From: an uncultured Prevotella sp.
Lineage (GTDB): Bacteria; Bacteroidota; Bacteroidia; Bacteroidales; Bacteroidaceae
Assembly: GCA_944319815.1 (NCBI GenBank)
Contig: CALUEX010000048.1
Location: forward strand, 140,673 to 204,672
Length of the DNA: 64,000 nucleotides
Direction of reading: 5' to 3'
Below the pieces are notes generated by a model, which had not been told where the DNA came from, searched no databases, and saw only the letters and a program-made list of their open reading frames with translations. Position numbers and translations under genes: made by a program. Below, in pieces: positions 52,798 through 62,105 of the stretch. Every line of letters starts with the position of its first letter. The first letter of the stretch is position 1.

Positions 52798-53430
52798 ATG
52801 AAAAAGAACAAGTTTGCAATGTCTGTCATGACCGCAATGCTCGGCATGACGATATGCTGCGGCGAAGCTGCCGCACAAGAGACACAGTTGCCCACCCCCT
52901 CAAAGACCAACGTGGCAGGCAGCCTGAACAAGGCGCTGCAAGACAGGCACTCCACACGTACCTTCACGAACAAGGTTGTGGACGACCAAACGCTGTCAGA
53001 CCTGCTTTGGGCAGCCAACGGCGTCAACCGCAACGACGGCAAGCGCACGGCCCCGTCGGCAATGAACCGCCAGGACGTAACCATATACGTGGGCAAGGCC
53101 GACGGCACTTTCCGCTATGACGCAGCGACAAACAAACTGGTGAAAATAGGCAACAGTGACTTGCGCAAGGCCGCAGCGGGCCGTAACAAGTTCATCGAGA
53201 CGGCTCCTGTAGTGCTTGTCATCGCGTCAGACACAGGGCTCACTAACGGCAACATGGCAATAAGCGGCCTTGACGCGGGCGCGGTTATGCAGAACGTTTA
53301 CCTGTATTGCGCCGCCAACGGGATGGCTACCGTATGCTGTTACGCCGGCGAAAAGCCCGTAGATATGCAGAAATTCCTCGGCATAAAGGAAAACATCGTG
53401 CCATTGGTATATATGCCCGTAGGATACTAA
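52798..53430 (+). CDS. Exported nitroreductase-like protein (SagB/ThcOx type)
   Basis: 210 residues. The N-terminus KKNKFAMSVMTAMLGMTICCGEAAAQ is a signal peptide. The remainder is an FMN nitroreductase fold: LNKALQDRHSTRTFTNKVVDDQTLSDLLWAANGVNRNDGKRTAPSAMNRQD and LDAGAVMQNVYLYCAANGMATVCCYAG. Export is unusual for this family. It follows the B12 operon on the same strand but with its own promoter box; the resemblance to BluB (B12 lower-ligand synthesis) is only fold-level and I do not call it that. Confidence 0.75.
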   Translation: MKKNKFAMSVMTAMLGMTICCGEAAAQETQLPTPSKTNVAGSLNKALQDRHSTRTFTNKVVDDQTLSDLLWAANGVNRNDGKRTAPSAMNRQDVTIYVGKADGTFRYDAATNKLVKIGNSDLRKAAAGRNKFIETAPVVLVIASDTGLTNGNMAISGLDAGAVMQNVYLYCAANGMATVCCYAGEKPVDMQKFLGIKENIVPLVYMPVGY

Positions 53431-53470
53431 ACAGGCTAATGGCATAACACATTGTGAACCAAGCAAATAT

Positions 53471-53558
53471 GAAAGGGCATCTTTTACGCTGTAAAAGGTG
53501 CCCTTTTTACAAGCAAAAGGCCACCTTTCGCATCACGAAAGGTGGCCTTCAGTAAATC
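53471..53558. repeat. 22-nt phased palindrome array (4 units) between convergent genes
   Basis: The AAAAGG-equivalent starts are 53471, 53493, 53515 and 53537, exactly 22 nt apart. Pairs fold as two hairpins: 53472-53487 with 53491-53506, and 53517-53530 with 53536-53549 (14 bp perfect). The first is followed by TTTTTA, so it may also end the nitroreductase transcript. Confidence 0.85.
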
Positions 53559-53568
53559 GGATGATATA

Positions 53569-54816
53569 TTACTCGTACCTCATCGACCGTGCCGGATGCA
53601 CACGCGAGGCAAGATAGCTCGGAGCAACGAGCACGAAGACGCATACCAACAGCGTTGCAACATTGAGCAACAAGATGGCAGGCAGGCTGAATTCAACGGG
53701 TACCGTATCCACGTAATACGTCGCAGCGTCAAGTTTCACCATACCCGTGAACATCTGGATTAATATAAGGCCTATGCCGATAACGTTGCCGATAAGCATA
53801 CCGCGCCCTATTATGAACACTGCAAACCAAAGGAACGTCTTGCGCACAGTGGCGTTGCGCGCGCCAAGAGCCTTGAGCAGGCCTATCATCGAGGTACGTT
53901 CAAGTATCATGATGAGCAATCCGGAAATCATGGTAAACCCAGCCACGCAGAGCATCAGCGCAAGGATAATCCATACGTTGAGGTCAAGCAGGTCGAGCCA
54001 AGTGAAGATTTGCGGATTAAGTCGTTGGATTGTTTCCGTTGAATAAGTCTCGCCATACTTGTCAACGGTTCTGTTTACCTTGTCAACAAAGCTGTTCTCA
54101 ACTATGTCGAGACTGTCAAAATCATTGACTGAGACCTCTGCCCCACTCGCCTGGTCTGGCTCCCAGCCGTTCAGGCGCACCGCCGTATAAAGGTCTGTAA
54201 AACACAACACCTTGTCAAACTGAGACAAGTTAGTCTGGTAAACGCCTGCAATAGTGAACCGACGCACACGAACGTCGCCGTCGCCAAGGAAATAGGCAAA
54301 CACCTTGTCGCCCGTATCCAGGCGCAACCTGTCGGCCATAATCTTAGAGATGAGGATTTTTCCGCGGCTGACAGAGTCGCTGAAAGCCGGTATTGAGCCG
54401 CTTATCAAGTTGTCATGGATGAATGTCGTATCGTATTCGGCAGCCACCCCCTTAAACGCAACACCAAGGAAATCGCTGTCGGTCTTCAATATTCCCTGCT
54501 TCATGGCATACCGCTGCACATGGCTCACGCCGTCAATACCACGCAAGGCCCGCATCATGCTGTCGTCCATACACACAGGAGTGTTGCTGCGGCCGTGCAG
54601 TGTGCCGAAGTTTGCAACCGTTATATGGCTGCCGAAACCTACGGCCTTGTCGCGGATTGTGTGCTTAAAACCAAATACGATACTTACGGAAACAAGCATT
54701 ACCGCAAGCCCTATGGCAACCCCTGCGGTTGCAATCCGCATGGCAGGACGGCTGACTTTCTGCTTCGCGTCATTGGCCGAATAAATGTGCCTGGCTATAA
54801 ACAATGGCAGGTTCAT
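53569..54816 (-). CDS. LolC/LolE-like ABC transporter permease
   Basis: 415 residues. An N-terminal membrane helix (GVAIGLAVMLVSVSIVFGFKH), a large periplasmic MacB-PCD-like domain, then three C-terminal helices of the FtsX domain (TMISGLLIMILERTSMIGLLKALGARNATVRKTF). Fits lipoprotein-release permeases that move lipoproteins from the inner membrane. The coupling ATPase is not adjacent. The start overlaps the aminotransferase stop by 4 nt. Confidence 0.85.
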   Translation of the reverse strand: MNLPLFIARHIYSANDAKQKVSRPAMRIATAGVAIGLAVMLVSVSIVFGFKHTIRDKAVGFGSHITVANFGTLHGRSNTPVCMDDSMMRALRGIDGVSHVQRYAMKQGILKTDSDFLGVAFKGVAAEYDTTFIHDNLISGSIPAFSDSVSRGKILISKIMADRLRLDTGDKVFAYFLGDGDVRVRRFTIAGVYQTNLSQFDKVLCFTDLYTAVRLNGWEPDQASGAEVSVNDFDSLDIVENSFVDKVNRTVDKYGETYSTETIQRLNPQIFTWLDLLDLNVWIILALMLCVAGFTMISGLLIMILERTSMIGLLKALGARNATVRKTFLWFAVFIIGRGMLIGNVIGIGLILIQMFTGMVKLDAATYYVDTVPVEFSLPAILLLNVATLLVCVFVLVAPSYLASRVHPARSMRYE

Positions 54817-56018
54817 TCGCCGTCCTCCCTTCCAGGATAAGCCTCAAGAGCCTTGCGTAGCACTACCAGCGAGCGCACGAGGTCTTCCTTGTTAAGCACA
54901 TAGGCTATGCGAACTTGGTTACGCCCCGCTCCGGGAGTAGTATAAAAACCTGAAGCCGGAGCCATCATGACGGTCTCTCCCTCGTAATTAAAATCTTCCA
55001 AGCACCAACGGCAGAACTTCTCGCTGTCGTCAACGGGCAGTTTTGCCACCGTGTAGAAAGCCCCCATAGGTATAGGGGAATAAACGCCGGGAATACGGTT
55101 AAGCCCGTCAATAAGGCACTTACGGCGCTCCACGTATTCGTCATACACGTTCCTGTAATACTCTTCAGGTGCGTCCAACGATGCCTCTGCCGCAATCTGC
55201 CCGATTAACGGCGGCGACAGACGGGCTTGGCAAAACTTCATCACGGCGCGACGCACTTCCTCATTCTTCGTTATCAGTGCCCCGATGCGTATTCCGCACT
55301 CGCTGTAACGCTTGCTTACAGAGTCAATCAACACCACGTTTTGCTCGATACCTTCCAAATGGCAGGCACTGATGTAGGGTGAACCAGTATAGATGTATTC
55401 GCGATAAACCTCATCGGAGAACAGGTAAAGGTCATACTTCTTCACGAGGTCGCGTATCTGGTGCATCTCACGCCGGGTGTAAAGATAGCCCGTAGGGTTG
55501 TTAGGGTTGCAGATAAGTATTGCCCGCGTGCGCTCGTTAATCAGCTCCTCGAACTTCTCCACCTTAGGCAACGAGAAGCCTTCCTCTATCGTCGTGGCGA
55601 TAGTACGTATCTTCGCGCCGGCCGAGATAGCAAAAGCCATATAGTTGGCATAGGCCGGTTCGGGTACGATAATCTCGTCTCCCGGATTTAGGCACGACAT
55701 GAAGGCGAACAACACGGCCTCACTGCCGCCACAGGTTATGATGATGTCTTCCGGGGTAACGCTGATGTCATACTTCTTGTAATAATCGACCAACTTCTTG
55801 CGGTAGCTCAAATATCCCTGCGATGGTGAATACTCAAGTATCGTTCTGTCAATATTTCGTATTGCGTCGAGTGCAACCTTTGGGGTGGGTAAATCTGGCT
55901 GGCCGATATTCAGATGGTAAACCTTGATGCCGCGTGCCTTGGCAGCAGCAGCCAAAGGTGCAAGTTTCCTGATTGGAGACTCTGGCATTTCCAATCCCCT
56001 GACTGATATTTGAGGCAT
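54813..56018 (-). CDS. PLP-dependent aminotransferase (class I/II)
   Basis: 401 residues. Fold-type I: NIGQPDLPTPKVALDAI at the start, CGGSEAVLFAF, NPNNPTGYLYTRREM, DEVYREYIYTG, the Schiff-base Lys in SVSKRYSECGIRIG, and the Arg in NQVRIAYVLNKED. The lysine motif SVSKRYSECG is that of aspartate/aromatic-type enzymes; specific substrate unknown. Promoter box at 56051-56058. Coupled to the LolC/E-like permease. Confidence 0.9.
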   Translation of the reverse strand: MPQISVRGLEMPESPIRKLAPLAAAAKARGIKVYHLNIGQPDLPTPKVALDAIRNIDRTILEYSPSQGYLSYRKKLVDYYKKYDISVTPEDIIITCGGSEAVLFAFMSCLNPGDEIIVPEPAYANYMAFAISAGAKIRTIATTIEEGFSLPKVEKFEELINERTRAILICNPNNPTGYLYTRREMHQIRDLVKKYDLYLFSDEVYREYIYTGSPYISACHLEGIEQNVVLIDSVSKRYSECGIRIGALITKNEEVRRAVMKFCQARLSPPLIGQIAAEASLDAPEEYYRNVYDEYVERRKCLIDGLNRIPGVYSPIPMGAFYTVAKLPVDDSEKFCRWCLEDFNYEGETVMMAPASGFYTTPGAGRNQVRIAYVLNKEDLVRSLVVLRKALEAYPGREDGE

Positions 56019-56050
56019 AATTTATAATCCTTTTTTCGTTAAAACGATTG

Positions 56051-56058
56051 CAAATTTA
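56051..56058 (-). promoter_or_regulatory. -7 box for the aminotransferase/permease operon
   Basis: Minus-strand TAAATTTG; a TTG lies 17 nt further upstream. Confidence 0.5.
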
Positions 56059-56140
56059 CAAAAAATCAGCGTAAACAACTAACAAAACCTAAATATTACA
56101 GCATTTCGTGTTTAAAATTCACAACCTCGAATGGGCGTCA

Positions 56141-58480
56141 TCAGTTAAAGAAGTTCCAAGAAACACCGAAACGGAATATCCTGCCATTCATCGGGTAATG
56201 CGGAACAAGAAAGCTATCTCCGTTGCTTGCATTGACATGGCTCATCATCACAAAGAACCTTGTATGCTTGAGATGCATATTGGCATATACGTTCACAAAC
56301 GGATAATTGCCTACTTCAACATTGGCCGCACCGTTGTCTTGAACGGTGTACTGACCCAACGCCGGACTGTAATCGAGAGCCTTGTACTTTGTAAAATACC
56401 TTACGTCCGCACCCAAATCGACAGTTAGCACTTTGGCGATTTTGAAATGCAGGTAGAGATTAGAATAAACATTAAGCATTGGAACAGGCAATACATCATC
56501 GTCACTCGATTTCTGGTAAGTTATGAGGTTCTCCCAGTTGAGAGGCCCCAACTTAAAATCCTGGGCCAGTTGTAAAGTCAACAGGCTGAGATTACTTGAA
56601 CTTTGCCGAACATACACTGAATTGCCTGTGCGTCCGAAGTCTTCTGTTATGTTATAACGCTGTGCTAAATACGTATAATTCTGCAAGTTATCGTAAGCCA
56701 CACGCAACTTTGTTCGGGTTCGCTTCAGCGACAGCACACCTTCAATGTGCGTCCGCATCTCTTGGTCAAGGCTGCCGTTATCCCACCAATAATGCTTCGA
56801 ATGGTAATGACGGTAATAGAACGTGGGATTAACACGGTGGAAATAAGCATAGGCTGCAAGCGTTACCGTATCCTTGAACAACCTGAAATTAAGGTCGGCA
56901 CGGCCATCAACCTTCAGCTGCCCCGCGTCCTCACCAAGCAACCAAGTCTCCGCTGTAATGTTGTAATGCAAGGTCGAGCCTTGCGCTTTTACAAGCTGCC
57001 CACCCACGCTTAGGTTGTGTTCATTATACGAATTGCGCCTTCCCATCACCGAATCCGGCAACGTGAAATGCCGCAAGTCTGATGTCACAAATGCTTTCAA
57101 GCCTGCTTTAGCCCATTTGTTAAAACCCTCAAGCAAAGCCACGGCGAAAGTATTTTTCAATGAATAATGGGTCGTCTTGTCATAAATCGAGTCGCCTTCC
57201 GCACGCTCAAACATGGGATATGTATCCGCATAAAAGTTCTCTGGGGTAGCATAAGCCTGGTATATGCGACTATAATTGTCGAATTTCAAGGTATGTATGA
57301 AGCTCGTCACCGGCACATATTCGTCTTTCATCCATGTCGTATCAGGCTGTTCGCCGCCATCAATGCCACCTGCGGCCAACAAACTGTCAGCTGCGGCCTT
57401 GTCAACGGTTATCCTGTCCGACTTCACTACAGCCGTATCTGCCGGCTCATTACCGGCTATGACTGCGTCATCAGGGCGGCCTGCATAAGTTTTCTGTTCC
57501 TCATAACTGTCCTCATCGAAATCGCGTCCTTCCTCCTCGGCCTTTTTCCTGGCCTTTTCCTTTGCCTTGCGTGCAGCATTCTCGCGTTGGGACTCTATGG
57601 CAAACTTCTTCGCCTTGATTTCGTCCTCCGTCATTTTCACCTTACGGCGAAAACCGAAACTGTACCTATGCGAAAAGAATATATGCTGGTTATCGTTCCT
57701 GTTCCAGTTGCTCTCGAGTACGGTCGGAATTTCATCCGTCCGGAAATTGTCCTCAAACATCTCGGGATGAGTTATATAGTTGTCATCGAGGATACCACCG
57801 TTCTCCGCCATCTTCTCATGGTTCAATGACACCAAGAAGTGGGCGTTGTATCTTTCGCCAAGATACGAAGCGTACATTGAATAATTGAAATGCGACGTAC
57901 TTTGGTTTTGGTAATACCCACGCCCGTATATGTAATCAAACTTGAAGCCCACACCTAACTCCTTACCTGCATTGACACCGAACAAAGCCTTGAAATGCTC
58001 CTCGCCGTTTGTCCTGTTGCCGCACGTATTATATGATATGTTGGTTATCGGCGACAGCGTATTGGTAAACTGGAATTTGTCTACAGGCGTTATGAAATAG
58101 TCATACGGCTGGGTAAAAATGAACTGCTCGGTCTCGCCGCGGTCGATGAATATCCTGTTGATGCGCGGAGAGCCAAGATTGCCAAGCGTATTGAACTCGC
58201 CACGCAAGCCCTCGGTAAAGATAGAGTTCATGTACATATGGGGCAATGTGTCAGGCTCAGCGGCCGTGCGCTCACCGAAACGCTCATCCACCGTCCACAC
58301 CTTTAGCCCCCTGGGTATCTCCTTATGCTTCGTCCCCAAGGAGTCGCGTCCTCCATTCTGCAACGTTGATGCCGACGTGAACTCGCCCGTGTCCGTCAAC
58401 TGGTTGTAATCCTGCGCAGCCAATGGCAGGCAAAAGAACAACAAGCACAGAATGGCCGCGGCTAATGTCTTTACTCTCAT
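56141..58480 (-). CDS. Putative porin (PF14121-type outer-membrane protein)
   Basis: 779 residues from the ATG at 58480, which overlaps the stop of the preceding small gene (ATGA); a longer frame starting 21 nt earlier is less likely. Signal peptide KTLAAAILCLLFFCLPLAAQ. Many aromatic beta-strands, a charged coiled insert (residues about 285-330, with many Glu/Lys/Arg), and a C-terminus ending in SWNFFN, with a terminal aromatic as in barrels. The putative-porin label is from family memory; pore function not shown. The insert rich in KAKEKARKKAEEEGRD is unusual. Confidence 0.75.
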   Translation of the reverse strand: MRVKTLAAAILCLLFFCLPLAAQDYNQLTDTGEFTSASTLQNGGRDSLGTKHKEIPRGLKVWTVDERFGERTAAEPDTLPHMYMNSIFTEGLRGEFNTLGNLGSPRINRIFIDRGETEQFIFTQPYDYFITPVDKFQFTNTLSPITNISYNTCGNRTNGEEHFKALFGVNAGKELGVGFKFDYIYGRGYYQNQSTSHFNYSMYASYLGERYNAHFLVSLNHEKMAENGGILDDNYITHPEMFEDNFRTDEIPTVLESNWNRNDNQHIFFSHRYSFGFRRKVKMTEDEIKAKKFAIESQRENAARKAKEKARKKAEEEGRDFDEDSYEEQKTYAGRPDDAVIAGNEPADTAVVKSDRITVDKAAADSLLAAGGIDGGEQPDTTWMKDEYVPVTSFIHTLKFDNYSRIYQAYATPENFYADTYPMFERAEGDSIYDKTTHYSLKNTFAVALLEGFNKWAKAGLKAFVTSDLRHFTLPDSVMGRRNSYNEHNLSVGGQLVKAQGSTLHYNITAETWLLGEDAGQLKVDGRADLNFRLFKDTVTLAAYAYFHRVNPTFYYRHYHSKHYWWDNGSLDQEMRTHIEGVLSLKRTRTKLRVAYDNLQNYTYLAQRYNITEDFGRTGNSVYVRQSSSNLSLLTLQLAQDFKLGPLNWENLITYQKSSDDDVLPVPMLNVYSNLYLHFKIAKVLTVDLGADVRYFTKYKALDYSPALGQYTVQDNGAANVEVGNYPFVNVYANMHLKHTRFFVMMSHVNASNGDSFLVPHYPMNGRIFRFGVSWNFFN

Positions 58481-58707
58481 TTCATGAAACGGAAAACACA
58501 TTCTACAATCTTAAACACCATCGAAACGAGTATTATTATGGTGCCGACGTCATGTGACGAATAGAAATAAACAACTACACCAATAATCGCGCCGACCATG
58601 AAAATTATGTTCAAGATGTTGCGCAACATGAGATAACGGTCGCCACCATCGTCACGGCGATGCCTTGGCTGCCCGCCGTCTATCTTGTTTTCTTGACTAC
58701 TAAGCAT
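58477..58707 (-). CDS. Small two-helix membrane protein
   Basis: 76 residues. A polar N-terminal 25 residues (QENKIDGGQPRHRRDD), then two hydrophobic segments (LNIIFMVGAIIGVVVYFY and VGTIIILVSMVFKIVECV). Its stop overlaps the porin start by 4 nt, so it is translationally coupled. No family recognised. Confidence 0.7.
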   Translation of the reverse strand: MLSSQENKIDGGQPRHRRDDGGDRYLMLRNILNIIFMVGAIIGVVVYFYSSHDVGTIIILVSMVFKIVECVFRFMK

Positions 58708-58798
58708 TTAATCTTCGATTTGTGGAGTTTGGCCGCCACGGCGGATGCCGGCTTCCAGAGCCTCCGTTTGTTCATCTTGTAAATATCACCTAACGCCG

Positions 58799-59440
58799 TC
58801 AACCGAGCACGGCCTCCTTTATAACACTGAAAAGATAGTCCTTACGGTCTATTGTCTTACGGCGGAACTTTGACGACCCGGGCAACAGCTTCGTCTTTTT
58901 GCGGTTGAGCGCATTCTCGTCGTCAATCCACTCTTCAGCTTTGTAGACATATCCCCCGTCTCTCGTGCGGTCCTCTTCGTAGCGGTAAGATATTCGGTTC
59001 ATCGTCACCGTAAGGTGGTTGTCCTTGCAGTAGGCTATCAGCGTATAATTAAACTTTGTCCTGTCAAGCATGAAAAACTTGTCGGTGAACACCAGCCATT
59101 CCCTGATGCTCGCCACGACGATATGGTCTTTCTTGTTTACCAATGCCACTTGGCTGCCTTCAAGCTGGTTTTCCGTCTTGGTGAGGTCGGTAAAACAGGC
59201 AAGCATTATATCGTATATCTGTTCGGCTGTCTTGCCTGGCACATCCACGTCAAGCCGCCATTCCACCTTTCCGTCAACTTCCGGCACGGCTCCGGACAAG
59301 TATTTAGCGTCTTCACTCGGCTTATCCTGCTTATCTTGCGACTCAAGTTCCTCTGCGCCTGCAGGCTTCTCCCACACTGACTGCGCCATTACTGATATTG
59401 GCAACAGCATGGATATAAGGATAAAAAATAACTTCATCAC
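58799..59440 (-). CDS. DUF4468-like exported protein
   Basis: 213 residues; signal peptide ends at VMAQ. A single domain with VEWRLDVDVPGKTAEQIYDIMLACFTDL, YTLIAYCKDNHLTVTMNRISYRYEE and EEWIDDENALNRKKTK fits my memory of DUF4468, a TBP-like fold in Bacteroidetes of unknown function. A -7 box (TAACTTTG, 59457-59464) is just upstream. Downstream: the small membrane gene and the porin on the same strand after a 91-nt gap. Confidence 0.7.
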   Translation of the reverse strand: MMKLFFILISMLLPISVMAQSVWEKPAGAEELESQDKQDKPSEDAKYLSGAVPEVDGKVEWRLDVDVPGKTAEQIYDIMLACFTDLTKTENQLEGSQVALVNKKDHIVVASIREWLVFTDKFFMLDRTKFNYTLIAYCKDNHLTVTMNRISYRYEEDRTRDGGYVYKAEEWIDDENALNRKKTKLLPGSSKFRRKTIDRKDYLFSVIKEAVLG

Positions 59441-59456
59441 GATGGAAAATTTTGCG

Positions 59457-59464
59457 CAAAGTTA
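59457..59464 (-). promoter_or_regulatory. -7 box of the DUF4468 gene
   Basis: Minus-strand TAACTTTG (TAnnTTTG) 17 nt before the start codon. Confidence 0.55.
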
Positions 59465-59574
59465 ATAAATTACCCCCAACGGACATAACAAAAAGCAATA
59501 TTTAACGTGACTTCGGCATTTTTTTGGACAGCGATAAGCCATTAACGGCTATTACGCTGGAAACCAGACGGTTT

Positions 59575-59658
59575 GCAAAAGGGCACCTTTTACCTTGCAA
59601 AAGGGCATCTCTTAAAACGCAAAAGGGCACCTTTTAAATTACAAAAGGTGCCCTTTCG
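59575..59658. repeat. 22-nt phased palindrome array (3 direct units plus an inverted one)
   Basis: AAAAGG at 59577, 59599 and 59621, exactly 22 nt apart, each with CA(C/T)CTTTT or similar. An inverted unit at 59643-59656 pairs with the third (14-bp perfect stem). Between the DUF4468 and uvrB genes. Confidence 0.85.
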
Positions 59659-59701
59659 TTGGGAACGTGCGCAGCCCTCGCCCAACGACAACGGCCACAA
59701 T

Positions 59702-59852
59702 AATATATAATGAATGCGCGCTAAGCTCCCATTAATCAGGAGTCAAAGTAGTTATCGCTCTTTTCACTCGTAAGGAGTTAAAGACAAAAGTCTTGTCGCT
59801 TTATGCCTGATTAACGGATGTTGGGCAGTTCGCGGATATTCATTAATATATA
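59702..59852. repeat. Imperfect inverted repeat downstream of uvrB
   Basis: Matching ends at 59702-59715 with 59838-59851 and 59731-59740 with 59806-59814, with weaker pairing between. Includes AAGGAGTTAAAG-type words, so probably another degenerate member of the junction family. Confidence 0.45.
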
Positions 59853-59878
59853 GGCACACAACTTGGGAAGCCCACAAT

Positions 59879-61921
59879 TCAGCGCGCCTTATCATCAAGC
59901 ATGGCTTGCAGCCGCAAAAGCTCGTCGCGGAACTGGGCGGCCTGTATAAAGTCCAACTCCTTGGCGGCCTTCTTCATCAGGCGCTGGGTATTGGCTATGC
60001 TCTTTTCAAGCTGCTCGCGGCTCATGTACTGCACCACGGGGTCGGCGGCAAAAGCCACGTGTTCCTCCTCGATATACGGCTTATACTTCTGCCCCTCTTT
60101 CGGCTTATCGGCTTCAACAGCCGTCTCGTTAAGGGCATTGCGCTTTATGCCTTTCGTTATTTGTTTTGGCGTTATGTGATGGAGCTCATTGTAGCGCAGC
60201 TGTTTCTCGCGCCTTCGCATGGTCTCGTCGATGGTCAGTTGCATACTGGCGGTGATTTTGTCGGCATACATGATGACCTTGCCGTTTACGTTGCGGGCAG
60301 CACGCCCGGCAGTCTGCGTGAGCGAGCGGTGCGAGCGGAGGAAACCCTCCTTGTCGGCATCGAGGATGGCCACAAGCGACACCTCTGGCAAGTCGAGCCC
60401 CTCGCGCAACAGATTTACGCCAACGAGGACGTCAAAAACGCCTTCGCGCAAATCGTTCATGATTTTCACGCGGTCAAGTGTAGCCACGTCGCTATGGATG
60501 TAGTTGGCCCTGACGCCATGGTTGAGCAAGTATTCAGTCAACTCCTCGGCCATACGCTTCGTAAGGGTAGTCACCAATGTACGCTCTCCCCTTTCGTTAC
60601 GGAGCAGTATTTCCTCCATCAAGTCGTCTACCTGGTTCTCGCTGGGACGTACCTCTATTTCCGGGTCAAGCAGTCCGGTAGGACGGATGACTTGCTCAAC
60701 CACCACGCCGCCGGCCTCCTCCAGCTCGTAATCGGCAGGAGTTGCCGACACGTATATTACCTGGTTAATCATCGAGTGGAACTCGTCGAACGTTAGAGGA
60801 CGGTTGTCGAATGCGGCTGGAAGACGGAAGCCGTATTCCACGAGGTTGGTCTTGCGGGCACGGTCGCCCCCGTACATTGCACTGATTTGCGGCACGCTGA
60901 CATGGCTCTCGTCAATGACCAAAAGATAATCCTTTGGGAAAAAGTCGAAAAGGCAATACGGCTTTTGTCCAGGTTCGCGCCCGTCAAAATATCGCGAATA
61001 GTTCTCTATCCCCGAACAATGGCCGAGTTCCTTTATCATCTCCATGTCATACTCCACGCGCTCCTTAATGCGCTGAGCCTTAATGTTTTCGCCACGTTCA
61101 TTAAAGTAGTCAATTTGCTTCACCAAGTCATCCTGGATTTGTCGCACGGCAATCTCTGTTTGTTCCTTTGACGTCACAAAAAGATTGGCAGGATAAATCT
61201 GGTAACTGTCAAAAGACGCAAGACGGTGGAAACTGACAGAGTCCATCTCTTCGATTGCGTCAACCTCATCGTCCCAAAACGACACGCGCAGCACATTGTC
61301 ACTATATGCCATGAAAACGTCTACCGTGTCACCACGCACACGGAAATTCCCACGTTTCAGTTCCAAATCATTCCTCACATACAAAGCATTAACCAAGCTG
61401 CGCAGGAAAACGTTGCGGTCCAGTTTCTGCCCACGCTTTATCGAAATAACGCTCTTGGCCATCTCGACCGGGCCTCCCATACCGTAGATGCAGGAAACGG
61501 AAGACACCACGACCACGTCTTTCCTGCCTGACAATAATGAAGAAACCGCCGAAAGCCGCAGACGGTCTATCTCCTCATTTATGGCCAAGTCTTTTTCTAT
61601 GTAGGTATCAGTCTGCGGCAGATATGCTTCAGGCTGGTAATAATCGTAATATGAAACGTAATACTCGACGGCGTTGCCAGGAAAAAACGATTTCATCTCG
61701 CTGTACAACTGGGCCGCGAGTGTCTTGTTATGGCTTAGTATAAGAGTAGGCTTGTTGACGTTGGCTATCACGTTTGCCACGGTAAACGTCTTGCCCGAGC
61801 CTGTCACCCCGAGCAACACCTGCGACTTTTCCCCCTCTTTTATTCCGTCGGTCAGTTGTTTGATAGCTTCCGGCTGGTCGCCCGTGGGGGCGTAGTCAGA
61901 AACAAGTTTAAATTTGCCCAT
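59879..61921 (-). CDS. uvrB: Excinuclease ABC subunit B (UvrB)
   Basis: 680 residues. A helicase-like damage-recognition subunit of nucleotide excision repair. Starts MGKFKLVSDYAPTGDQPEAI; Walker A GVTGSGKT, beta-hairpin YYVSYYDYYQPEAYLPQTDTY, VIDESHV, LREGLDLPEVSLVAILDADKEGFLRS, a C-terminal UVR motif (LMKKAAKELDFIQAAQFRDEL). Complete. A -7 box TAACTTTG on the minus strand at 61953-61960. Confidence 0.97.
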   Translation of the reverse strand: MGKFKLVSDYAPTGDQPEAIKQLTDGIKEGEKSQVLLGVTGSGKTFTVANVIANVNKPTLILSHNKTLAAQLYSEMKSFFPGNAVEYYVSYYDYYQPEAYLPQTDTYIEKDLAINEEIDRLRLSAVSSLLSGRKDVVVVSSVSCIYGMGGPVEMAKSVISIKRGQKLDRNVFLRSLVNALYVRNDLELKRGNFRVRGDTVDVFMAYSDNVLRVSFWDDEVDAIEEMDSVSFHRLASFDSYQIYPANLFVTSKEQTEIAVRQIQDDLVKQIDYFNERGENIKAQRIKERVEYDMEMIKELGHCSGIENYSRYFDGREPGQKPYCLFDFFPKDYLLVIDESHVSVPQISAMYGGDRARKTNLVEYGFRLPAAFDNRPLTFDEFHSMINQVIYVSATPADYELEEAGGVVVEQVIRPTGLLDPEIEVRPSENQVDDLMEEILLRNERGERTLVTTLTKRMAEELTEYLLNHGVRANYIHSDVATLDRVKIMNDLREGVFDVLVGVNLLREGLDLPEVSLVAILDADKEGFLRSHRSLTQTAGRAARNVNGKVIMYADKITASMQLTIDETMRRREKQLRYNELHHITPKQITKGIKRNALNETAVEADKPKEGQKYKPYIEEEHVAFAADPVVQYMSREQLEKSIANTQRLMKKAAKELDFIQAAQFRDELLRLQAMLDDKAR

Positions 61922-61952
61922 TGCGCATAAACACTTTTATCTTTAAACCGTG

Positions 61953-61960
61953 CAAAGTTA
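61953..61960 (-). promoter_or_regulatory. -7 box of uvrB
   Basis: Minus-strand TAACTTTG, 31 nt before the uvrB start. Confidence 0.55.
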
Positions 61961-62053
61961 ATCATTATTCCCCATTGTAACACTCAAAGGCTGCATTAAT
62001 GAATGAGAATATCCATATATTACCCATTTTTTCTTAAAAATGACAGGCAAGCC

Positions 62054-62084
62054 TTGCCATTTATAAGAATAATGTGTACTTTTG
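62054..62084 (+). promoter_or_regulatory. Promoter of bamD-rpoZ
   Basis: TTG (62054-62056), 20 nt, TACTTTTG (62077-62084), 21 nt before the bamD start. Confidence 0.65.
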
Positions 62085-62105
62085 CAACCAAATGCGTGAA
62101 TTCTT

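Noticed and set aside
52798-53430. BluB (lower-ligand synthase) call for the nitroreductase after the B12 operon
   Set aside because: It has a signal peptide and SagB/ThcOx-like layout, and BluB-specific motifs were not seen.
57167-57829. 220-residue plus-strand frame in the porin gene
   Set aside because: Hydrophobic by composition only, antisense to a coupled, signal-peptide-bearing gene.
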